Shown here piece by piece: positions 11,077 through 22,800 of a stretch of 64,000 nt of DNA. Below the pieces are notes generated by a model. It made no database searches and had not been told where the DNA came from. It saw nothing but the letters and a program-made list of their open reading frames with translations. Positions within the stretch are counted from its first letter, which is position 1; each line of letters starts with the position of its first letter. The DNA comes from Callipepla californica brunnescens. Its lineage: Eukaryota; Chordata; Aves; Galliformes; Odontophoridae. Where the stretch lies: NCBI GenBank assembly GCA_023055505.1, contig JALIRH010000002.1:56106733-56170732 (forward strand), written 5' to 3'. The translations under genes were made by a program, and so were the position numbers.

Positions 11077-12956
11077 CTTTGCTAGCTCTTTAATTTCCAT
11101 CCATGCATGGCTGCCAGTAAGCTTTCAGAAATTACTTCTGGTCACTTCTGACCAAGACAGTTTGGCTTCACACTAGTGACCTGTCTCGAAAGCTCTCCCC
11201 ACAGTGAGACTGTGAGCTCTCCGGGTCCAGATGGCATCTTCTCCGTTTACAGAACAGAAGTGTGACCTGAGAACCACCAGCATAGCTGGGGATGGCTCCT
11301 CACAGGCAGAGGATAGAGTAAGTAAAGATCTGCAATCAGAAGGGGCAGAGATGAAGAGTAATGCCATGCCGTAGGTAACGCAAAAGGGCAGTTGAGGATT
11401 GTATTGTAAAAGTGAATCTGAAGATAAAAAATTGCATAGTTAGTAAGAGGCTCGAGAGGCAAAGATAAAGTCATGAAAATATTTCATTTTCTTTTCTTAA
11501 TGGGCAAAGAAATGGTGAAAAAGTAGCGCAGACAGATAGTTTATTTTTGTTATTCAAAACTTCCGATCAGCATGGTGTCATCGGTAAAGATGATAGTTCA
11601 GCTATAAAAATTGCTATCTGTATGCACTGTGTACATGGTTAAGGCTTTCTGCTATAATAAAAATACTGTGCCTTAAAGTTTAGCTTCCCTGTAACTCTGA
11701 AAATATTTACCTACATGTAAAAGATACCTCTCTGCCTCTTGTAGGTTTCCCTGAGGAAATTTGCTAATAGTTGACTTATAGCAGACGTTAGAATGAATAT
11801 TAGAATAACAACCAGGACAATTTTGGGAGGGTAGCTCTGAAATGATACTGTAGAAGTGTCAGCAAGTTGTATAAGCAGAGCACAAAGGAGAAATGGAAGA
11901 GAAGGAGGATCAGCTCCATGCTAGTACAAGTCTATGAACATCTCCATCTGGGGCAGAGTGTCAGTGTAAGCCACTTGATATCCTGCTTCAAAGGTTGTCA
12001 CATGAAACACTCTGTTGGCTTGTCTGGGAGAATGCAGCAAAACCTACTCCTGGCAGCCTCCCATACATGATCCTTCACAAGGGACAAGGCACCACCAGGC
12101 AAGGTTTGCCAAGTGGCTGGACAGGATGGAGGCCTGGGAAGCAAACTGCTGGACAAATGTGTAGGCCAGGCAGTGATAGTGTCTGTTATATTGGCTTCTT
12201 TTTATTTACTACAACTTGGACTGACTGACAACAGGAAAACCAGGTATACTGCTTCTCTATATGATGTTTCTCCTCTCAGAAAGTTGCTTCTTTGAATCCT
12301 GTTTGTTCACATATTGCCAAATTATCAGTGTGTTCATTTTTATCTCTGTCAGTCTCATTTTCTCATTTCTTGATGTAATGAGTTGTCTAATTACTGCGAC
12401 ATCAATTCCTTAAGGAACTTCAAATAATTACATCTGTGTATTTCAATGACATCCTGAAGAGTTTGGGGGAGGTTTGCTTCAGGCTCAATAGCATCAGGTG
12501 CCTCCTGATACATACACTTTCTGCCAAGATCTCCCTTCTTCCCTACTTGCTGAAGCATCTAGAAACAAATATATGTCAGTCCTAATTAAAACAATCACCC
12601 AAGTACTGGATCTGACTCAGGAATTGTCATTGTAATTTTAAGAGCTGCTTTCTCTGCACAGTTGAACAAAGTGCCTCATTTCATTTGAATTTTTATGTTC
12701 CAGTGAAACCACATTTCAGTTTTTCCTTCCTTTTATTTTCAAAAAAGGCCAAATTCTATAGTTGCTTGTGCTGTAGTTACATGTATGCAAAGGATAATAT
12801 AAACAGCAATGGACCACAAGAGCTTGCTATGATTTTTTACAGGATAGATACAGTCTGCAATGTGTCCTTTCTTAATGTGCAAGCAGAACTATAACCCTGT
12901 TTGTCTTTCCTGGAGCCAAGGAAGGAAGGAGGGGATGCTGAGCAGAAGCAGTAGTA

Positions 12957-13681
12957 GAATCATAGAATCAGTAAGGTTGGAAAAGAATCACTAAGGCTGG
13001 AAAAGACCTTTAAGATCACTTAGTCCAATTTTCATCCTACCGCCATGCCCACTGACCAAGTCCCTCATTGCCACATCTGCACGGTTCCGGAACAACTCCA
13101 GGGATGGTGACTCCACCACCTTCCTGTGCAGCCTGTGCCACTGCCTCACTGCTTTTTCTGAGCAGAAATTCTCCCTAATATCCAACCTGAACCCTAGCTC
13201 AACTTAAGACCATTTCCTCTCACCCTATTGCTGTTGGAAGAAGAAGCTGATCTCCACCTTGCCACAACCTCCTTTCAGGTTGTTGTAGGGAGTGGTAAGG
13301 TTTCCCCTGAGCCTCCTCTTTTCCATATTGAACAATCCTGGCTCCCTCAGTTGCTTCCCATAAGGCCTGTGCTCCACACCCTTCACAGCTTTGTTGCCCT
13401 TCTCTTGAACATGCTCCAGGTCCTCAATATCTTTCCTGTAACGAGGGGTCTAAAATTGAACACAGTACTGAGATGTGGCCTCACCTGGGATGAGTACAGA
13501 GGAATGATCTCCTCCCTACTCCTGCTGGCTGTACTATTTCTGATACAACCCAGGGTGCCCTTGGCCTTCTTGGTCACCTGGGCACACTGCTGGTTCATGT
13601 TCTGCCAGCTGTCCACCAACATCCCCAGATTCCTTTCTTCCATGCAGCTTTCCAGACACTCTGTCCCAAGCCCAAACCTGT
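12957..13681 (-). mobile_element. CR1 LINE, long 3' portion (outer element of a nest)
   Basis: A minus-strand CR1 of about 725 bp. Its octamer tail is at the left edge. Its minus-strand translation covers the end of ORF2 in the usual order: NLGMLVDSWQNMNQQCAQV, then IRNSTASRSREEIIPLY, then RRATKL, and further left SPSLELFRNRADVAMRDLVS. Frame breaks and substitutions make it a dead copy. A 20-bp stretch just inside the tail is duplicated in tandem (12966-12985 and 12986-13005, two mismatches). The element does not end at 13681: its sequence resumes at 13757 after a second, plus-strand CR1. Confidence 0.95.
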
Positions 13682-13756
13682 AGGTGGATGGTTGGATTGG
13701 ATGATCTTGTATGTCTTTTCCAACCTTGGTGATTCTATGATTCTATGACTCTATGA
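13682..13756 (+). mobile_element. Short CR1 tail nested inside the minus-strand CR1
   Basis: Only about 75 bp: GATGGTTGGATTGGATGATC, then CTTTTCCAACCTTGG and three octamer-type units (GATTCTATG, ATTCTATGA, CTCTATGA). The orientation is opposite to its host element. CR1 sequence of the outer copy lies on both sides, so this is a younger, severely 5'-truncated insertion. The well-kept tail fits a younger age. Confidence 0.9.
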
Positions 13757-13792
13757 TGCATGGGTTTGTTGTGACCAAAGAGCAAGACCCTC
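13757..13792 (-). mobile_element. Right-hand remainder of the interrupted CR1
   Basis: TGCATGGGTTTGTTGTGACC followed by a few diverged bases continues the antisense CR1 ORF2 sequence that stops at 13681 (consensus cctgtagcgttgcatggggttgttgtgaccc). A few bases at the junction are missing. Homology is lost by about 13792, which is the truncated 5' end of the outer copy. Confidence 0.75.
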
Positions 13793-16324
13793 CAGAGTTG
13801 GGACACAGCTCTTTTCTAGCTTAGCCCCTTGGTACACAGCAGCTACAGATACAATGTGAGCACTTAAAACATGGGACACTATCCCTCATTCTGTACTGCA
13901 CATTTGTACAGAAATGTTGCAGTACAGTTGACCCAAAGCAGCCAGCCACACGACATCTCAACAGTGTGTCAGGAGTCACCATACATTCCTATGTCAGCCA
14001 TCTACACTTCAAGGTGAAAGAGGCATTTCTAGAGGGGACTGATTTATCTCATTCTAACACAGCTATGTTGAGTAATCCATGAAATTATAACAGAGAAACC
14101 CCTTCTTCTTCCATGCTCCCAAACTATAAAAGGAGTCCAGAAAAAAACTTAGGTGTTGTAAGGTGCATCTTTGCTTCTAAGAAGAAGCTCACAATATCGA
14201 CAGAGAAGACCTTTGGAGAAAGAAAGAAGGGAAGAAGGCCAGTGATACGCATGTACCTAGCTGCACAGTCAGAGGACTATACACACAGTAACCTTGGGCC
14301 CTTCTTGCTAGAACATTGTGCAGGGATGTGGGTGGAGGCTATTTTAAACATTAATACTCCCTGGCATATGTTCCAAATAAATGAGCGGAATGAAAGAGCT
14401 TGGAAAAATATGTTGTACTGGGATTATTAATCTCTGTGGTATTCAACCACTTCTTAGCAACAAACATTCCCCTGAGGAATTAGTTCAATCAGAACTCCCT
14501 TCTTGGTCTCTGAGTTCTTTTGGGTATATTTGAATTACTCGTGGTGCATGAAATATATTTGGGGGCATAACCACGGGGCAATTTGGAAAGACCTTGGGGA
14601 GGCTTTTGTACATACACTATGAGCAGATAAATCACATCTAAAATCATCCACTTGGAATTCCAGTGTTCTTGAGGATGTTGCTGCTTGAGATCAGCAACAA
14701 ACTGCACCATACTCTCAGGTTCAACTGAAACACAGCTCTGCATGTCCAGTGCAAACATATGTTATCAGATGCATGGTATCTAGTTTTAATCACATTAAAA
14801 TCAATTACAGGAAAAGTTAGAGAGCAGCTTAGTGGTTGCAAGATTGGATGATTTCATCCATGTTGTAGATATGACCATGCACTCTCTTTTTCTCTGGGAA
14901 ATGATAGTTCATTCTTCTTCTTGAAAGTATGTAAACAGTTACCTTATCCTGCAGAAAGATGCACAAAATGATAACACCAAATATAAAGGGGGAATTTATG
15001 ACTTGATTTTAACTACAAATTGGAGCAGTACATTGGAATTTGTATATTCAGTGGTCCACTCAAACATGAAAATTACCATGACAGTGGCGCTTGATATACC
15101 ACAAGACAGTATGGCATTGAAACACTACAGTGGATGACACAGGGAACAAGTCCTAGCAAAGCTCTCAAGCCTCATTCTACTTTTCTGGCCTTTGAGCACA
15201 AAAATTGTATTTGGGGGCTGATTACTATTATATCTGTTTCTGCTCCACTTCTGTGGCAGGGACCTGGGAACTGTAGTAATTGCGTCAGTGATGTAACAAA
15301 AGTATCATATACATTCCCATATATGTATGTGAATGCACATATTATCCTGCGTATAGTAGAACATACGTATAATACCTATATCATAATACCTCTTCTATTA
15401 CATATAATGCTTACAATGCATGTATGTGTATGTGTTAGAGGTATTATATGTAATATGATAAACGTAATGCCTACATTACATGTAGATATAGGGAAGGGCG
15501 ACCTCTGGAATACCACATCTGGCTAGGTGGAAGCAGTGCTGTAAGCCTAATATTTTGCTGTTGCCAGGCTTTGTTCCTGCACTGAGCTTTCCACAACCAG
15601 CTCAAAGAAATCAAGCATGAATACTTTTCTCCACAAAGCCACATCATGCCAAATATTTGACACAACCAGAACAACATTTGTGCATGTGAACATTCATAAT
15701 GGTTTTGATCCACATAGACTGTGGGCCCCTGCTCTCACCTAGCTTGTAGGTATTCTTACGTTGCAGACAAATACATCTGAAACAGTCATTGAGGTTATCT
15801 TCACAGCCAGTAGAAAGAATTGGCATTCCTATTGCATGATTTCTTTAGAATGAAATGAATGTTGAGCTAAAAGACAGGAAAGCCCAAAGGGAATCTCACT
15901 GTAGTCATCTAAGGTCAAGTAGTTTTACCCATCATAAAGGAACTAACGTACCTAGACCTAGCCTCATCTCTTTGTCCCAGAACTATCTTATCTAATTTTA
16001 GACAGATAATCAAAGCATCTGAGCTTGGAATCTGCAATTTTTCAGAAGCCATCACAGACTGGTACCTTCAAAGCCCAAGACATTGTGATGGACATCCATA
16101 TCCCCAGGCATTTCTCCCAGCCACACCAAAACCTCAGGCTGAGGGATGAAGACTAGTATGCAGAGGCAGGAAATATGGCTCTGTTACTAATGCTGCACCT
16201 TCTGCTGTATGTTCTCTCACCAAGCCTAGATGCCAAACTGCCTCTGCTGTTGTTACATGACTCTTTGCACCTTGTAGAGAAACCTTTGAATACTGGCCCC
16301 TGAACATCTTGTCCAGCTTGTCTC
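13793..16324. other. Unique AT-rich sequence, no gene seen
   Basis: No gene can be supported. It contains an AT-rich block with overlapping inverted repeats (15383-15455). The open frames near 14113-14430 and 15134-15526 have no recognisable domain and no coding-like context. Confidence 0.5.
15383..15455. repeat. Overlapping inverted repeats in an AT/GT-rich block
   Basis: ATAATACCTCT (15383-15393) pairs with AGAGGTATTAT (15437-15447), and TATTACATATAAT (15396-15408) pairs with ATTATATGTAATA (15443-15455). The right arms overlap, so only one hairpin can form at a time. The surrounding DNA is TATG/TATA-rich, so the arms may simply reflect low complexity. Confidence 0.75.
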
Positions 16325-16738
16325 CTATGAGATGAAGACTCCTATGAAGAAAGGATGAGAATGTTGGGCTTGTTTATCTTGGAAAAGAGAAAGCTCCAGG
16401 GAGACAACATGGCAGCCCTCCAGTACTTGAATGGGGGGTTATGAGCAGGAGGGTGACCAACATTTTACATGGTCTAATAGTGATATGACAAGGGGCAGTG
16501 GCTTTAAACAAAAAGTGATTAGATGTTAGGAAGAAATTCTTCCCTCAGAGGGCGGTCTGGTGCTGGCACAGCTGCCCAGAGAAGTTGTGGGTACCCTCTC
16601 CCTGCAGGCACTCAAGGCCAGGTTGGGTAGGGCCCTGGGCAGCTGAGCTGGTAAGAAGCAGCGCTGCCCACAGCACAGAGTGGGCTGTGAGGGCCCTTCC
16701 AACCCAAGCAATTCAGCTGATTCTATGATTTTGTGATC
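16325..16738 (+). mobile_element. CR1 LINE fragment, ORF2 C-terminus plus 3' tail
   Basis: About 415 bp of plus-strand CR1. It starts within the last part of ORF2 (GGGCTTGTTTATCTTGGAAA, then CTCCAGGGAGACAACATGGC), continues through CTGGCACAGCTGCCCAGAGA, and ends with CCCTTCCAACCCAAGC and a GATTCTATGATTTTGTG tail. Its 3' region contains GGGCAGCTGAGCTGGT, shared with the fragment at 55392-55570, so both probably belong to the same CR1 subfamily. Stop codons show it is dead. Confidence 0.93.
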
Positions 16739-18349
16739 TTAGCACACAACTCAGAGAGAACAAGATCACTCATCTTGGATAACTGCTATTGTTTTATCCA
16801 TTTGGTAACTCATTTTCATTGTGTATGCCAAGTTTCAGAGGCCAGTTAAACATTTGGCAACACTAAACAATCAGCAGATTTTTCATTTACGTGGCAGTAG
16901 TCTTTTGGCAATCACACTGGCTTTCAGGAGAACACTTCCTTGCAGTTCATTGATATGTATATGATTACATGTATTTCAGCCATTTCCTAAAATAAATACT
17001 GATCAATTGCTTGAAAGATTATTATGAAGTATATTCAGTCCTTCCTTCTCACAGCCTATTTCCTACACTTCAGAGTCTCCTTTACTCAGCTATCAGTACT
17101 AATACCTGTTTTACCTCACTGTACATTTCCTGGAACTTAATAAATAGACCACGGAGAGAAATGTCACGTAAGGCCACTGACGCCATTCATTTTTATTTTG
17201 TCCTTTTTCAAATGAATGAAAAGGGATTATCGTCTGGTCACTTTTTCAACATCAGCTCACATTTTGGCCTCCTCTAAGAACAATACAAAAAATATTTTAT
17301 TTCATTTTTCTTTAAATTAATATATTAAATTACGCTTGTCAAACAATTTACAACAGTTACAGGTGATAGCTTAAAAATTCTCATTTCCTTGTGGAAAACT
17401 GTGACAGAACAGAGGAGAAAATAAGATGCAGCACTGTAAATATCCTCCTCTTGCAATTAACTACCTCAAATCTCATTTAAAATATAGGCATACAGTAATG
17501 TGTAACTTTGATCGTAATTATCAGTCACCAGGTGTAGGCTGCTTAGCACTATGCTCGAATCATGCCCAAAGCCACAGCTTTCCTTTTTAGAGACAAAGCC
17601 ACTAGCGCTTTTCTATAATAGGTCTAATCCTTTATGTAAGAGATGGCAGAGGGGCCTCGCTGTTGGGATGGGAAGCACTCTTATCAGAAGCAGCTCACAA
17701 TGGAAGGGAAGGCAGACTTTCTTGCTTTCACTGCGTTTCTCTTGATTTCCTTTGTTTTCTTTAAAATTAAACTTCAGTAAACTTAATTTTGACATGAAAT
17801 GAAAGAAAACATTCCTCTAAAGAAACAAAACTAACTATAATTCAAAAGCTTTGAAATAGAAATGTCATTTCTTTCTGAATGAAAACAATTTTGTACAGAT
17901 GTTTCAATTAATTTGGAAAAAGGAAAAGCATCCAGTCCATATTGTTGTGTGGTTTTTTTTGTTTGTTTGTTTGTTAAATGCTGTTAGAAGCATGCTCTGC
18001 TTTTTCTGAAAGGTGTTTGCTGTTCTTGGTACAGACAGAGAACTCTGCCCTGGTCCTTGTTGCCATCTGTGGTAAGAAACCACACAGCTGAGCCTTTTCT
18101 GCTCGTAAATATACTCTGATTCTTGAGGGTGGATGCCAGACTGTACCCTTTTTCATCATGCATTTGTGCAAAACCTGGGCACAAAATATCCTTTTTTCAA
18201 CTTGTTCCTGTTGTGCAAGCAATGGACAGGAAGGGACTGTCTGCAGCTGAGGATGGTGTAGCCCACTGGGGCAGAGTACAGGAGTGGGACCAGACTGGGA
18301 AATATCCTGAGCAGCCAGCAGCTGGCAGGTTTAGAGCTAGCAGGAGGAA
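16739..18349. other. Unique sequence, no gene seen
   Basis: No gene or transposon is recognised. A T8 run followed by (GTTT)4 is at 17952-17975. The rest is AT-rich unique DNA. Confidence 0.5.
17952..17975. repeat. T8 plus (GTTT)n simple repeat
   Basis: Eight T followed by about four GTTT units. Confidence 0.9.
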
Positions 18350-18475
18350 TCACCTTTCACTGAACTGCTGTGGAATGTATTGCCACCAGATATTGGAAAG
18401 GAGTAAAAATGATTCAAAGAGGGATTAAAACAAGCTCACTGGCAGCCTATCTAGCTATCAGGCACTAACATGGAG
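18350..18475 (+). mobile_element. Ancient CR1-like LINE fragment (probable)
   Basis: The sequence TGTGGAATGTATTGCCACC, then ATTCAAAGAGGGATTAAAAC, then a CTATCAGGCACTAACATGG-like end follows, piece by piece, the 3' end of the old CR1-like lineage found across reptiles and birds. In that lineage, 'gtggaactcattgccac', 'ttcaaaagaggattagacaa' and 'ggctattagccaggatgg' occur in this order. It is much more diverged than the other CR1 copies here and lacks the octamer tail. That suggests an insertion older than the avian CR1 expansion. The match is from memory, with many mismatches. Confidence 0.55.
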
Positions 18476-19666
18476 GCATGATAACTAGCTCAAGAATCCC
18501 ACACATTCCTGGTTTCCCTGGCAAATTGCTGAAAAGTCTCTCTCTGTAATTGCCCAGTTCTGCTTCTTTTTCTCTAAACATCTGCTGCAGGCCACTGTCA
18601 GAAAACGTGTGTCAGATTGGCTGGACCCCTGATCTGACCCACCGCAGCACCTCTCATGGCATGCACTAAGGGGACGAGACTATCTCATCCCACACACCAG
18701 CCAGTGAAGCTGACAAGATGCAGAAAGGAGTGCAAACTGCACCCTAATTAATAGTGATGCAAGAGCAGCTCTGGAGGCACTGTGGCTCTCTGAGACATGA
18801 CAAGTCCCGGAACAGGCATGGGAGTGATAGGGGCTCTACAGTATCCCTGGAGCATAGCTTGTTGCTTGATGCCATAGTTTAGTACTAAGTATGCGGGTGT
18901 ATTTTCAACGTAGCTGGTGGCAGAAATTGCACTTCTGAGCTGTCTGGTGGATTTATATGCTTAAAGGATTATGAATTACTGCAAACCTGTACCATTTGCA
19001 ATGTTTTGCTTTCTATCCTACAGGCCCAATTGAGGGCACATTCGATTGTATATGTAGTTAGAGTAGGGGTTTGCTCTGGTTATCTTACATTTTCATTACA
19101 GCAAGTTGATACAGAGACAGACTTTGGTCTGAAAGAACTTCGGTGGCATTATTTAACAGTAAAGCTGAGCATATGAGTAGGCAAAGAATTAAGTGCAGAA
19201 CTCAACAATCAGACAGCTCTAAGAATGTAACCACACCACAAGCTTACATATAGGTGTGTATAAAACACACTTAATCCTGCTTGAATGGCAGCAATTGTTT
19301 ATGCTTTAGCCACTAGCACACACTCAGATTTGAAGGGATAGGAGGCAAAATTCATTGCATGTAATACTGTCCAAGTAAATATGAAAAGACTGATAGCTGT
19401 GCTTGAGTGGTCCACCTGAAGAGACCATTTCAGAGAGCTGCTCATTCTGGTGCTAACCCAGGATATTCATGTAGACTATATCTTACTATGAAGGTAACAG
19501 AGGAGTAAGCACACAGAGTCAGCCAGGCCACAAAGAGAGCACAGGAAGGTGGAGGCACAGGGACCTCTACTTCATCTACATTCACAGACAGTGGAAGTTC
19601 AGATCTTATTTCAATTGCAGTGGACAGGCTTAGCTCTGTAGATTGAACAACTGTGATAATTTTCAC
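18476..19666. other. Unique sequence, no gene seen
   Basis: No gene, RNA or repeat is recognised. The DNA is AT-rich and has only short open frames. Confidence 0.5.
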
Positions 19667-19724
19667 CAAAGAATCATAGGATTACTTAGGTTGGAAGGGA
19701 CCAGCATGAGGACATCCAAGCACT
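19667..19724 (-). mobile_element. CR1 3'-end fragment (left of an opposed pair)
   Basis: AGAATCATAGGATTACTTAG followed by GTTGGAAGGGACC is a CR1 3' end read in reverse. Only about 55 bp can be assigned before homology fades. A plus-strand CR1 tail lies within 100 bp to the right. Confidence 0.8.
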
Positions 19725-19782
19725 GCAGTGAGCTGTCATAGAAACTGTACAGTTTTCATTCTTAAAAGTTTTCAAGACTTCA

Positions 19783-19893
19783 TGACACCCTGAGCAAGTT
19801 GGTCTGGCCTTATGGCTGACCCCTCTTTAAGGAGGACATTGGACTAGATGACCGCCTGAGGGTCCTTCCAACCTGAATTATCCTATGGTTTTC
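19783..19893 (+). mobile_element. CR1 3'-end fragment (right of an opposed pair)
   Basis: About 110 bp of plus-strand CR1 3' sequence: ACACCCTGAGCAAGTTGGTC, then GGACATTGGACTAGATGACC, GGGTCCTTCCAACCTGAATT and a reduced tail (ATCCTATGG). The 'gagcaag.tggtct' wording marks a subfamily different from the copies at 16.3 and 55.4 kb. Confidence 0.85.
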
Positions 19894-22800
19894 CAGTTTA
19901 TACTGATATATAAAAAGAATATAAAAAAGAAAAATATTTTTTTTTTAAAAAAAACAACATTTGTGAGTTTCATCTGCTTAGCTTTATGCCATCCTTTTTT
20001 TTTTTTCACACCCCTTTTTATCGTACATCTGCATGCTTCAGAAATTGAAACTTCTGCTTTGCCTACAAAGGTGGTTCCATTTAGAGCAGAGTGGGGATTT
20101 GAGCATATCCTCTGACTGTTCTCATGTGCTCTCTCAGTCCTCAGAGCCATTGAACTACATTTCTTCCACAGTAAACTAAATTGGAAGCTCTGCTGGGAAT
20201 GCAGTTCTTGATGTGGACGTTGATTTCCAAAGTGATGTATAGGCCGTGCCGTAACAAAGTCATCTTGTGTGCACCTGATACTTACTTCAGCAAATGGGGA
20301 ATCACGTGGATATTTGAGGCATTCAGCTCAGGGAAACAGAGTAATTTAAACTCCCCAGAGTACAGATGAAGAAAACAGGAAGGGTTTAAGCAGTGCCAGA
20401 GCCATCTTTGAGTTTGATACTGTCCAGTGTCCCCACTTTCACCACGTGGCACTGAAAGCTGGAGTATCTTTTGTAACAGTACGAGTTTCCTCAGGCACAC
20501 TTGTATTTCCTCCTCAGGTTATGTTTCTGTTGGAGCTTGGTCATTAGCTGCTCATCTACCAACCAAAACTGGGTTAGATCCCCTCAAAAGACTACAGTGA
20601 CTAACTTTCCCCTTGCCAGTCATGATCCCTGTGTTCTGTAACGGTTTTTAACTTTCACCTCCCTCACCACCAGCTGACACATCACCTCTATCTTTTATTT
20701 AAAAGGATTTAGCCTTTCAGCGACAGAGTGGCACTCGCTACCTCCAGGCTGTCCACGGAGCCAGGGCAGGCAATGGGGAAGGCTGTGGGCTCTGCCTATA
20801 GAGTCTCCTACCAAAGCAAAATGTTTCATATGGAGGAGGGAAGGAGGGACTTCCCATTCCCTAAAGAGAAATTTCTAGTCTGCTGAGATCAGTCCCTGTG
20901 ATCAAGTTTAAAATGATGATACTGAAAGACGCTACTGTAAAACTCCAGGTGCTTTCAGGATATAGAGAGACTGCCACAGAAAGGAAGAACAAAAATCCAG
21001 GGACTGTGCACAACTTACTTGCTAAATCTACAGCGAACTGGGAACTCTGCCAGACCAAACTGCTCCAATGAAGAGAGGCATTTGCCACAACAAACATTCC
21101 ACTTCACATCCTGGATCACACAGTTTTAAAAAGACATATTTGAGCAGCAAATAAAATGCAATGACAATATCAAATTTAAGATCAGAGAGAATCTTTTAGT
21201 ACCTGCCAGTCCTTTATGTGTCAAATGTGGGGAAAAAATCAGAGAAGCTCAGACTCTGCTTTGTGCTTTCCACTGTTTGTGCTGAAATGACTTATTCAGA
21301 GGACAGATACCGTGAATATGTGAGCTGTGCTATGACCAGCTGGCCTGCTTTGGATTTCAGCCGCAATACACAGATGGAAAGTATGTTTCTAGATTGCATG
21401 ATTTCTTTTTAAAAATCTGATATTTTTTTTTAATATTTTTTTTACAGCAATAACTGAGGTTAAGGAGAAAATGATGTAGTTCCTTTGAAGCATAAAGGGA
21501 ATACGAAGATCATTCAAACACCATTTTCAGAGTGTTCTTCTAGAGCCTTGCAGATATTTCGTAGTCCACTGAAATCTCAACACAGGTGACAGAAATTATA
21601 TGTCATTTCATGGCTTGTCCTATGGAAAAGGCACGAAAAAAGTCAAAAGACTTTACAGGGACATGAAAGCCACCATGTGTGTTTACAATCTCTGTCAACA
21701 TGAGCTACATTTAGTCTGGGCAGGAGTCTTTCATTATCAACACCTCAAGGAATATAAGGAGCTGGAAAAAATAGAAAGTAGGACCATTCTAGGTGCCTTG
21801 AAGCACTGTTGGAGTCAAGTTGTCAAAAACAATCTCTCTCCCTGTGCAAGATCAATTTGCATACAGACTGCACAGGCTGAATCAGTCCTCTCTTTCTGCT
21901 CAGAATGCTGTGTGGCAGCATTTCTAGATTAACTTCTATTAAGGATTCCTGTATCCTGATTCTTTTCTTTCTTTTAAACCCACGTATAAAACCTCACAAA
22001 CTCATCCGTATTTCATGTTACAATCGTTATAGCAATGCCTTATTCAGGACAGTGCGTGTTACTTGGTTGTTCATAGGGACATGTTATTGGACGGGTATAT
22101 CTAGAATATTCTTGGTGTTTATGTGGGTGTATTATCAAGCAGGTTTCACCCTTCCAAAATGTGGTGTTCGCTCACAATTAAACCAGGCTGCTATATAAGA
22201 TAATAATGTACCTACACAGGTGTACCTATATGCCCACTTCCTACAATTGGGCAGCAGAGAACTGTGGCCATCTTTCCTTCCAACCTTCCATTAAGTGCAA
22301 AGGAGAAAATGGTCCCTTAATCTGCATGTGGAGGAAAATGAAGCTCAAGATTTGATGTTTTCCTTACTTAGGGAAGGAGAAGAGTAGACCTGGTTATACA
22401 ACAGATAGATGTTTACTTCTTGAACTGACAACCACTTATATTCAATCCAGGCTTTGTTACTTTGAACAAATATGGCTTGTTAAAGAAAGATTTTATGCCA
22501 AAACCTTTGATTTACTAAGTGCAATCATTTGTCACCTTTCAGGTAAGACAAACGCATAAAGAATATGATTTTGATGTAATTTTAAAAGAAAGCCCACCAC
22601 TCATCCCCCTGTCCTCCCCTGCTCTCCCTCTCCCCACACACATCCCCCTGTCCTCCCCTGCTCTCCCTCTCCCCACACACAAAGCACTTTAAAGCCGCAT
22701 TTCACAAGCCCATAAACAAATCAGTGGTTTAGTTTTCTTCTTGTACTGGCAGGAAATGGTCTTCTGTGACCTGGAAAACTCAGCAAGTTTTTGAAAAGAT

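Larger units (their letters stand above)
8216..12956. other. Unique sequence with simple repeats, no gene seen
   Basis: No gene is recognised. It contains an A22 tract (9317-9338), an A-rich/CCAAA tract (9897-9975), an A17 tract (11060-11076) and a GC-richer block at about 10130-10800. That block has a 10-bp stem-loop and several overlapping, proline- and serine-rich open frames on both strands. They have no start context, domain or paired splice sites that would support an exon. The block could be an exon or regulatory segment, but this is unproven. Confidence 0.45.

Noticed and set aside
13228..13683. 151-codon plus-strand open frame
   Set aside because: It is the antisense strand of the minus-strand CR1 at 12957-13681.
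19667..19893. Opposed CR1 tails as a product of twin priming
   Set aside because: Twin priming inverts a 5' part of one element and leaves a single 3' tail. Here both pieces have 3' ends.
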